Shown here piece by piece: positions 1 to 5,838 of a stretch of 14,260 bases of DNA. The notes under the pieces were generated by a model. The model saw nothing but the letters and a program-made list of their open reading frames with translations. It was not told the DNA's origin and did no database searches. The position numbers and the translations under genes are program-made. The stretch is from Nitrospira sp. (GTDB taxonomy: Bacteria > Nitrospirota > Nitrospiria > Nitrospirales > Nitrospiraceae): the NCBI GenBank assembly GCA_030456405.1, contig JAKDNQ010000038.1, positions 1 to 14,260 on the forward strand, in the 5' to 3' direction. Numbering within the stretch: the stretch's first letter is position 1; each line of letters starts with the position of its first letter.

Positions 1-1533
1 ATGGGAGCAGGAAATACGGTGACCGTCGGCCAACTCGACTTCGCCTGCCAATATTCCCTTGTGGCCGCAGCTCCCCATGGCATCAAGCGCTATCCGGCTG
101 ACTCCGACCCCGTCTACGATTCCTGCCGGCAGCGCCTGCAAAATGCCCATGCTCCTACCGTCGTCAGAACTGATGTCGGCATGGAGATCTTGTGGCCCAG
201 TCATGGCGAACTGGTTTTTTTCAGCGAGGACGTGAAGCGCTATCCCGCCTCAGCCTTCGTGACCGACTCGCTGGGGCTGAGCCCGCCGGGAACCGGATTC
301 CTGGTTCATGTTGCCGGCAGCACACGGCTTCCTTCAGCCTCGTTCCGCCTTCGACCGAATGGCCCTGTCGTCGCGGCGCCGACGACCTTGGTGAAGTTGT
401 CCATCAGCTACCAAGATCCCCTGACCGCCCCATTGACCTATGCAGCCGGTTCGGTCAAGTGGACCACAACGATTAAGCGGACCAGGCGTGCGCTGAAAGA
501 TGTCACCGTTCAATGGGTTGTCCTCTCCGGTCTGAAGAAACACGGCTTCGCAGGCGACCAGGCGGTCGTGAACCTTCCCGTCACCAGCGGCGCCATCTTC
601 GGAAGCGGCAAGCAGGAACAGATTCCGTTTGTCACAGAAACCAGCCACGCCCTGCCTGAGTCACTCGTCTGGTGGGGACCGACGGACAGCCCGGGGCTCT
701 TGACCGCTGCGGTCGCTCGCGCAGCCACGTTTCCTGAACTACGTGACCGCGTGGCCCTGCTGAACCGCGTACTCATCGTCGACCCCAATCAGACCGAAGC
801 CCTCACGGTGCTGAGCCGGCATCTCTATGCCATGGTCCTACGCGAGGCCTATCCATTCCACAAGCTCATGGTGAATGATCCCGCATTGTTCCTGGTCGTG
901 AACGAGCATTTCTGGAACATCTATGCTCAATCGACACGCATGGACCTATCGCTGGGAATGGAAATGGGTGGGTTCGACAAACCGACGACCGCCGACTACC
1001 TGTACCGCATGCTCTCAGCCATGCAAACACTGGCCACTGTACGGCCAGATCAACTCGACAATCGATTTCGGTTAGGCGTGGCCTTGCGCTGGAATAACGA
1101 TCAAGACCCCTCGATCGAAACACACCAATCCTTGGTCAAGGCTATTCCGGCTGAACAAAGGGCCGGCAGAGCCGAAGCCCTGCTCCAACTGGCCTGGTCC
1201 CGCATCAACAAAGTGGCCTGGAACCGCATCCTTGACGACTCGGACATTCGGGCTGCCTATCAGAATGCTGACGAGGCGCTCGCGCTTGCCGACCTGCCGC
1301 TCGATAAATTCATGGCCGAGTACACCAAAGCCTACAGTTTGCTGTTCACTCCAGACCGAGATAATCGGGCACTCTTGGAGCGCATGACGGAAGCCAAACG
1401 ATGGTTTGCTGAAATTCCCGGGCAAACACCGGACGTCTGGAATTTCTTCGTCGGGGCAGAATCCTTGAAAGCGGTACTGGACGCAGATCCCATCTTCCAA
1501 CCTGTGCTGGCTCAGGCGGAAGAAAAAGGGTGA
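1..1533 (+). CDS. Hypothetical protein, beta-rich N-terminus and helical C-terminal half; possibly 5'-partial
   Basis: I do not recognise the family. The frame is open from the first base to a TGA at 1531-1533, giving 510 residues. An ATG sits exactly at base 1, but no upstream sequence is visible, so neither the ribosome site nor the true start can be judged and the gene may begin earlier. No signal peptide is visible in what is present. Residues about 1-215 are rich in V, T, P, S and G with alternating hydrophobics, suggesting beta structure. Residues about 240-510 look alpha-helical and TPR-like, with A/L-rich stretches such as 'AEALLQLAWSRINKVAW' and a tail typical of tetratricopeptide ends ('LKAVLDADPIFQP'). 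A scaffolding or protein-binding role is only an inference. Host-like base composition and a separate intergenic region afterwards suggest it is not part of the defence cluster. Confidence 0.72.
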   Translation: MGAGNTVTVGQLDFACQYSLVAAAPHGIKRYPADSDPVYDSCRQRLQNAHAPTVVRTDVGMEILWPSHGELVFFSEDVKRYPASAFVTDSLGLSPPGTGFLVHVAGSTRLPSASFRLRPNGPVVAAPTTLVKLSISYQDPLTAPLTYAAGSVKWTTTIKRTRRALKDVTVQWVVLSGLKKHGFAGDQAVVNLPVTSGAIFGSGKQEQIPFVTETSHALPESLVWWGPTDSPGLLTAAVARAATFPELRDRVALLNRVLIVDPNQTEALTVLSRHLYAMVLREAYPFHKLMVNDPALFLVVNEHFWNIYAQSTRMDLSLGMEMGGFDKPTTADYLYRMLSAMQTLATVRPDQLDNRFRLGVALRWNNDQDPSIETHQSLVKAIPAEQRAGRAEALLQLAWSRINKVAWNRILDDSDIRAAYQNADEALALADLPLDKFMAEYTKAYSLLFTPDRDNRALLERMTEAKRWFAEIPGQTPDVWNFFVGAESLKAVLDADPIFQPVLAQAEEKG

Positions 1534-1628
1534 TAAGGTGGTCCGCTAGGCTCAAGCAGGCTGCGAAGAACTAACTTTGCGTTCAACTCAGCTGTGATCT
1601 TATCAATGGTGATGGCTATGAATAACTC

Positions 1629-1754
1629 GCAGGATGCTCAAAATGGCCGTCCAGCGCGGCCGCAGCGAGCGAAGAGGTGAGGCGTACCCTCAGCGGTACG
1701 TTGAGCCTCTGAGCGATGCGAGAACAAAGCTGGCGGACTTTTTCAGCATCCTGC
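1629..1754. repeat. Imperfect inverted-repeat element (REP/MITE-like) between two genes
   Basis: The left arm at 1629-1655 begins GCAGGATGCT and ends CCAGC. The reverse complement of the right arm at 1729-1754 begins and ends identically, with a few mismatches and a one-base indel between. Inside is a second hairpin, CGTACC (1683-1688) against GGTACG (1695-1700), flanked by AGAGG (1673-1677) and CCTCT (1706-1710). The whole 126 bp could fold into a long branched stem. No target-site duplication is obvious and no transposase is encoded. From memory, very similar intergenic elements are common in Nitrospira genomes, but I could not check this. It ends 36 bp before the aat start, so it could affect transcription or mRNA folding there. 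Confidence 0.72.
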
Positions 1755-1790
1755 TGACTTTTTGCGTCGCGTCGCGTACCTTGTGTAGTC

Positions 1791-2486
1791 ATGTTCAGGC
1801 TCAGCGCCAACCCGTCCGATTTGCGCTTCCCGCCCGTTGATCTGTCCACCCCTGAGGGCCTGCTCGCCGTCGGAGGCGACCTGCGCCCAGAACGGTTGCT
1901 CGAAGCCTACCGCCACGGCATCTTCCCCTGGTACAGCGACGATCAGCCCATCTTGTGGTGGTCTCCCGATCCCAGAACCGTACTCTTTCCCGACAAACTC
2001 CATATCTCGCGCAGCCTGAAGAGAAGCCTTCGCCCCGGCCTATTCAACGTCACGCTAGACCGGTGCTTTCGTGACGTGATGAGCCATTGCGCTGAACCAA
2101 GGCCGCAATATCCAGACGGCGGTACATGGATCACAGCGGAGATGCTCGACGCCTACACGCGCTTACACGAACAAGGCTATGCGCATTCCGTTGAAGCCTG
2201 GCAGGAAGGACAGTTAGTCGGCGGGCTCTATGGAGTAGCGCTGGGCGGCGCTTTTTTCGCAGAGTCAATGTTCACCCATGTCCCTGACGCCTCGAAAGTG
2301 GCGCTGGTCTCGCTCGTCCGCAAGCTACATGTTTGGGGATTCCGCATCATCGACTGCCAACAAGCCTCACCACATGTCATGCGCTTCGGCGCGGAAGAAA
2401 TTCCACGCCAGGACTTTCTTGATCACCTTACCGCCGCGCTTACCCTGCCTGAACGACGTGGGAGCTGGCAGTTCGATATTCCATAA
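1791..2486 (+). CDS. aat: Leucyl/phenylalanyl-tRNA-protein transferase
   Basis: This cytoplasmic enzyme transfers Leu or Phe from aminoacyl-tRNA to the N-terminus of proteins starting with Arg or Lys, marking them for ClpS/ClpAP degradation (N-degron pathway). The 231 residues match the family's usual length (about 230-240). Diagnostic motifs appear in order: FPWY near residue 44, WWSPDPR near 56, a GYAHSVEAW segment near 130, the glycine-rich GGLYGVALGGAFFAESMF block around 144-161, and the C-terminal DCQ...H...GAEEIPRQDF region. All expected blocks are present with no frameshift, so the gene appears functional. The ATG at 1791 gives the normal family N-terminus, though no strong Shine-Dalgarno sequence is visible before it. 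The last roughly 100 bases and about 15 bases past the stop are duplicated, diverged, at 4060-4170. Confidence 0.96.
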   Translation: MFRLSANPSDLRFPPVDLSTPEGLLAVGGDLRPERLLEAYRHGIFPWYSDDQPILWWSPDPRTVLFPDKLHISRSLKRSLRPGLFNVTLDRCFRDVMSHCAEPRPQYPDGGTWITAEMLDAYTRLHEQGYAHSVEAWQEGQLVGGLYGVALGGAFFAESMFTHVPDASKVALVSLVRKLHVWGFRIIDCQQASPHVMRFGAEEIPRQDFLDHLTAALTLPERRGSWQFDIP

Positions 2487-2653
2487 TATAAGTCGTGAGA
2501 CGGTTCTTCTTCTATATTCTCACCGTTCGTGTTCTGACTAGGACTTCAGCGTTTGCACAACTGAAACTCACAGCAGCATCACGAAACATATTAGTACTGT
2601 CCGCTCCGATAGCCGATGCGCGCCTTGACGCTCTCAGGGCTCTGCGCCATACT

Positions 2654-3238
2654 GTGCGCCCCGTGCGCGCCCTAGTCGTCATAATTCTCCTGGCTACACT
2701 CGTTCTCCCCTCTAAGCATGCGTCAGCTTCCCCGCCAATCGACATGTCAGCAGCAGACCTGCGTGAACAGGCAGCCCAGGGTGTCGCGGAAGCGCAGACC
2801 AACCTCGGGTTGCTGTATTACTTCGGGCGGGGTGTGTCGAGGGATTACACAAAAGCGCGGGAGTGGTTCGAGAAAGCCTCGGCACAGGGTCACGCGGACG
2901 CGCAATATAACCTTGGGATGCTGTATGACTTCGAGAAAGGCGTCCCTCAGAATTTTGCGACGGCGAAGCGCTGGTATGAGCAAGCCGCTATGCAGGGGCA
3001 CGCGGGTGCTCAAAACAACCTTGGAGCGCTCTATGAATTCGGACATGGCGTGAAGCAGGATTCTGTGAGGGCATACATGTGGTACAACGTCGCAGCATCC
3101 CTCTCGACGGATGACCTGCAAAAGGAAGTAGGAGCAGAAAACCGAGACGAAATCGCAGGTGGCATGACTTCCGCGCAGATTTCAGAAGCGAAACGGCTGA
3201 CGAGTCAATGTCGGACACGGCAGTTCAAGGGCTGCTGA
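2654..3238 (+). CDS. Secreted/periplasmic Sel1-repeat protein, copy 1
   Basis: Sel1-like repeats are TPR-related helical pairs that mediate protein-protein contacts. Three repeats are readable: one starting 'AQTNLGLLYYFGRGV', one starting 'AQYNLGMLYDFEKGV' and one starting 'AQNNLGALYEFGHGV', ending with the 'RAYMWYNVAAS' tail. The frame is open from a GTG at 2495, 8 bases after aat, which would give 247 residues. I prefer a GTG at 2654 (or 2663) because the protein then begins with a good signal peptide: Arg residues, a hydrophobic VVIILLATLVL core and a cleavage-like ASA just before SPPID. No strong ribosome site distinguishes these starts. The C-terminus ('SEAKRLTSQC...FKGC') closely resembles that of the second Sel1 gene, indicating tandem duplication. 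The exact partner and role are unknown. Confidence 0.83.
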   Translation: MRPVRALVVIILLATLVLPSKHASASPPIDMSAADLREQAAQGVAEAQTNLGLLYYFGRGVSRDYTKAREWFEKASAQGHADAQYNLGMLYDFEKGVPQNFATAKRWYEQAAMQGHAGAQNNLGALYEFGHGVKQDSVRAYMWYNVAASLSTDDLQKEVGAENRDEIAGGMTSAQISEAKRLTSQCRTRQFKGC

Positions 3239-3281
3239 GTGGGGTCCGTCGAAATCCCACTTTTCCCGTACCACCCACGCC

Positions 3282-3327
3282 ACACTCGCCGTAGACCCGC
3301 AAACACTTCGCAATCATCCGTCGCGAC
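3282..3327. repeat. Direct repeat downstream of Sel1 copy 1 (partner at 3982-4027)
   Basis: This 46 bp segment (begins ACACTCGC, ends TCGTCGCGAC-like ATCCGTCGCGAC) recurs at 3982-4027 with three mismatches at an offset of exactly 700 bp. Both copies lie about 40 bp after a Sel1 gene, so they look like the conserved 3' flank of a duplicated unit rather than an independent element. The rest of the 3239-3446 gap shows nothing else recognisable. Confidence 0.8.
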
Positions 3328-3446
3328 CAGCCCATGCCATCCCCCCCACACACAAGCTGCCGCGGAACCTACCCAGGCACCTTGAACTTCTCTTCAAACT
3401 GGGGCACACTTCCATCGTTCCGACGATCTCTCAGGAGAAATTCTCA

Positions 3447-3941
3447 ATGACACGAATGATCCTTTCTCTAGGTATTGGGCTCCTGCTGACTGTTGGCACA
3501 GCATGGGCGGGTCCACTCGAAGATGCGACTACTGCAAATACACGCGGCGACTACGCGACTGCGTTGAAAACATTTCAATCGCTTGCAGCCCAAGGGAATG
3601 CGGAGGCGCAGAACAATCTCGGAGAACTGCATGCCAAAGGACAAGGCGTGCCGCAGGATTATTCGCAAGCGCGTCAGTGGTACGAAAAAGCCGCGGCGCA
3701 TGGGCATGCGCTTGCACAGAACAACCTCGCGGAACTGTATTTCGCAGGTCTAGGCGTACCGCAGGACTATGTGCGGGCATATATGTGGGTGAGCCTCGCA
3801 GCAGTTCACATGAAGGGTGACGAGCAGAAGCAAGCAGAGGAAAATCGAAACGATGTGGCAGGTCGCATGACTCCCGAGCAGCTTGCAGAAGCCAAGCGGC
3901 TCACGCAACAGTGCATGGCACTGAAGTTCAAAGACTGCTGA
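3447..3941 (+). CDS. Secreted/periplasmic Sel1-repeat protein, copy 2
   Basis: This protein of 164 residues has a clear signal peptide: MTRMILSLGIGLLLTVGTAWA with likely cleavage after AWA at residue 21. The mature part holds an N-terminal helical segment and two canonical Sel1 repeats ('AQNNLGELHAKGQGV', 'AQNNLAELYFAGLGV'), then the 'RAYMWVSLAA' tail and a C-terminus with two cysteines (QQC, KDC) shared with the neighbouring copy. A good Shine-Dalgarno sequence, AGGAG at 3433-3437, lies 9 bases before the ATG, fixing the start. It has one repeat fewer than the upstream paralogue. It is probably a periplasmic or exported adaptor, with binding partner unknown. Cysteine pairing is possible but is inference. 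Confidence 0.9.
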   Translation: MTRMILSLGIGLLLTVGTAWAGPLEDATTANTRGDYATALKTFQSLAAQGNAEAQNNLGELHAKGQGVPQDYSQARQWYEKAAAHGHALAQNNLAELYFAGLGVPQDYVRAYMWVSLAAVHMKGDEQKQAEENRNDVAGRMTPEQLAEAKRLTQQCMALKFKDC

Positions 3942-3981
3942 GTCGGATGTACCGCTTTCTCTTCACCCCAACGCTCACGTT

Positions 3982-4027
3982 ACACTCGCAGTAGACCCGC
4001 AGACACTTCGCCATCATCCGTCGCGAC
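3982..4027. repeat. Direct repeat downstream of Sel1 copy 2 (partner at 3282-3327)
   Basis: This is the second copy of the 46 bp flank, with three substitutions relative to the first copy 700 bp upstream. It is followed almost immediately by the aat 3' fragment, so the rearrangement junction lies very close to its right edge. Confidence 0.8.
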
Positions 4028-4053
4028 ACCACTTGCCTCCAAGGCACCGCGAA

Positions 4054-4158
4054 ATGCTCGGCGCGGAACAAATCGCCCGGCGCGACTTTTTCGATCACCT
4101 GACCGCAGCGCTCACCCTACCTGATAGTCAAGGACGATGGCAGTTCGACATTCCATGA
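4054..4158 (+). pseudogene. aat: Detached 3' fragment of an aat gene
   Basis: Reading from the ATG at 4054 to the TGA at 4156-4158 gives 34 residues that match the C-terminus of the intact Aat. In the aligned 32 residues starting at GAE, 24 are identical, including DFxDHLTAALTLP and WQFDIP. The DNA aligns at a constant 1672 bp offset without net indels, and the match continues about 12 bases past both stops (AAGTCG.GAG). None of the catalytic N-terminal and middle part of Aat is present, so it cannot be functional. An upstream in-frame His at 4045-4047 may be the remnant of the conserved His before the GA motif. It is either the relic of a second aat copy or the scar of an insertion or recombination event at the aat 3' end. 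Confidence 0.82.
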
Positions 4159-4361
4159 TAGAAGTCGCGAGCCAGCAGCCCAGTATAATGCGTCCTGCTG
4201 ATCTGCTCGACCTACTCGTAAACGGGTAAAAATAAGATATTTCTCTTCCTAAGTTGGATGCTTTCTGGTAGGCAAAAGGGTATTCTTCTGTGCGGATTGC
4301 CCGTTTCTCTGTTTGTATTTGCGCATCTTCTGGAACAAGACTTGGTGGGGCGCTTGGAAAG
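4159..4361. other. Probable promoter-containing leader of the defence operon
   Basis: About 200 bases lie between the aat relic and the ATPase gene. The first 12 or so bases are still aat 3' flank. AT-rich stretches (about 4184-4189 TATAAT, and 4226-4245) make this the natural place for the promoter of the four-gene operon, but I found no convincing -35 partner at proper spacing. AAAAGGG at 4274-4280 is a good ribosome site for the alternative GTG start at 4290. Confidence 0.35.
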
Positions 4362-5834
4362 ATGAACTACCGGATCGCCGCCCCTGACCCTTCTTCTCTG
4401 ATTGAGTCGTTCCGAGCACTAGGGTATACCTTGCCGGCTGCCATCGCAGATCTTCTCGACAATAGCATCACCGCAGGGACAGCCAACATCCAATTAAATT
4501 TCCACTGGTCTGGCAGCTCATCTCACATCTGTATTCTTGATGATGGATGTGGCATGTCGGAAAGCGAATTGTTTCAGGCCATGCGGCCGGGCAGTCGGAG
4601 CCCTCTTGAGACTCGTAACCCAATTGACCTCGGGCGGTTTGGGCTGGGTCTGAAGACAGCTTCCTTTTCACAGTGCCGCCAGCTGTGTGTGGTTTCAAAA
4701 AACGCGGATAATTCCATTCATGCCTACACCTGGGATCTTGACTATGTCTGCAAACATAAGGACTGGAGATTGCTTACCGGTCCCACAAGTGCTGCCGAGA
4801 AATGGAAATCAGTGCTCTCCACTATGGCTTCTGGAACAGCAGTAGTCTGGAGCCGGCTTGATCGACTGGCTGGGTCCGGTTCTGTTCAGGATCGCGTGGC
4901 TCAGTCACAATTTCTCAATGCAATGGATCATGTCCGGCAACACTTAGCTCTTACATTCCACCGGTACCTGGAAGATAAAGACCTTCGTATCATTATCAAC
5001 GGTACCGAGGTGTCCCCGTGGAATCCTTTTATGGAGAGACACCCCTCGACCTGGCAGACACCGGAAGAGAGAATTCGAATAGGCAGGTCGGTGGCGCTCT
5101 TCAAAGGCTTCGTTCTTCCACACAAAGACAATATGACCAAGAAGGAATGGGAAGAGAACGCCGGATCACGGGGATGGACCGGCCAGCAAGGTTTCTATGT
5201 GTACCGCAACCGGCGATTGCTCCTTCAGGGTGACTGGTTGCGGCTGGGCCGTCCTAATCCGTGGACAAGAGAGGAACAGTACAAGTTGGCAAGAATACGT
5301 CTTGATATCAACAATGACACTGATGGTGAGTGGCAACTGGACGTAAAAAAATCCACGGCCCGTCCTCCGATGTTAATCCGTGAAAAACTCACCGATCTTG
5401 CTGGGGACGTCAGGAAGAAATCACGTGAAATTTTTGCTAACCGTGGACAATACGGCCCCAGATCCCGACCTGTCGTGAATCTCGAACGCCCCTGGATCTC
5501 ACGACTTAGAAGTGGGCATCGGACGTACTTGATCAACAGAGAACATCCACTTGTCAGTGAGGTGATTAAACGATCCGAGCCACTTCAGGTTGAAATCGAA
5601 TCACTCCTCAGGTTTCTAGAGGAAACAGTTCCTGTACAACAAATCTGGCTCGACACCGCCGAGCAGATTCAGGCAATTCCATATGACGGGGTCGACTTTG
5701 CCGATCTTAGGTCAGACATGAGGCTGGTCTATGAAATTCTCCTGAAATCAGGGATTGGGCGGGATGCAGCGCGTGAACGCATACGGTCGATGGATCCCTT
5801 TTGCCGTTATCCCGTGCTGATCGCGGAGCTTTAG
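4362..5834 (+). CDS. MutL/MORC-like GHKL ATPase (HATPase_c_3) of an Mza-type defence system
   Basis: This is a GHKL ATPase followed by an S5-like transducer domain, as in MutL, MORC and prokaryotic paraMORC proteins. With the ATG at 4362 the protein has 490 residues. The ATP-binding motifs are the N-box DLLDNS (30-35), DDGCGM (60-65) and GRFGLGLKTAS (91-101), then GTAVVW (158-163). The S5 part includes GFYVYRNRRLL (277-287) and DVKKSTARPP (327-336), where a Lys probably contacts the ATP phosphate as in MutL. No MutL endonuclease motif is seen. The domain starts right after the ATG at 4362. An in-frame GTG at 4290 would add 24 unconserved residues but has a better ribosome site (AAAAGGG, 9 bases upstream), so the start is uncertain. 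It is the first gene of the operon, and the next begins 4 bases after its stop. Expected role (inference): ATP-driven clamp or remodeller that couples target recognition to the nucleases. Confidence 0.93.
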   Translation: MNYRIAAPDPSSLIESFRALGYTLPAAIADLLDNSITAGTANIQLNFHWSGSSSHICILDDGCGMSESELFQAMRPGSRSPLETRNPIDLGRFGLGLKTASFSQCRQLCVVSKNADNSIHAYTWDLDYVCKHKDWRLLTGPTSAAEKWKSVLSTMASGTAVVWSRLDRLAGSGSVQDRVAQSQFLNAMDHVRQHLALTFHRYLEDKDLRIIINGTEVSPWNPFMERHPSTWQTPEERIRIGRSVALFKGFVLPHKDNMTKKEWEENAGSRGWTGQQGFYVYRNRRLLLQGDWLRLGRPNPWTREEQYKLARIRLDINNDTDGEWQLDVKKSTARPPMLIREKLTDLAGDVRKKSREIFANRGQYGPRSRPVVNLERPWISRLRSGHRTYLINREHPLVSEVIKRSEPLQVEIESLLRFLEETVPVQQIWLDTAEQIQAIPYDGVDFADLRSDMRLVYEILLKSGIGRDAARERIRSMDPFCRYPVLIAEL

Positions 5835-5838
5835 ATTT

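Noticed and set aside
3239..3330. Possible small protein on the minus strand in the Sel1 3' flank, similar in both flanks
   Set aside because: Two of the three differences between the flank copies change the amino acid in that frame, and no start or ribosome site supports it; better treated as a noncoding direct repeat.
4060..4170. aat tail duplication as a true att site pair
   Set aside because: The copies are too diverged and only 1.7 kb apart without an integrase, so a site-specific recombination claim is not supported; kept only as a possible scar.
4184..4189. Perfect TATAAT as -10 box of the defence operon
   Set aside because: No acceptable -35 hexamer lies 16-18 bases upstream, so it is mentioned only as part of the leader region.
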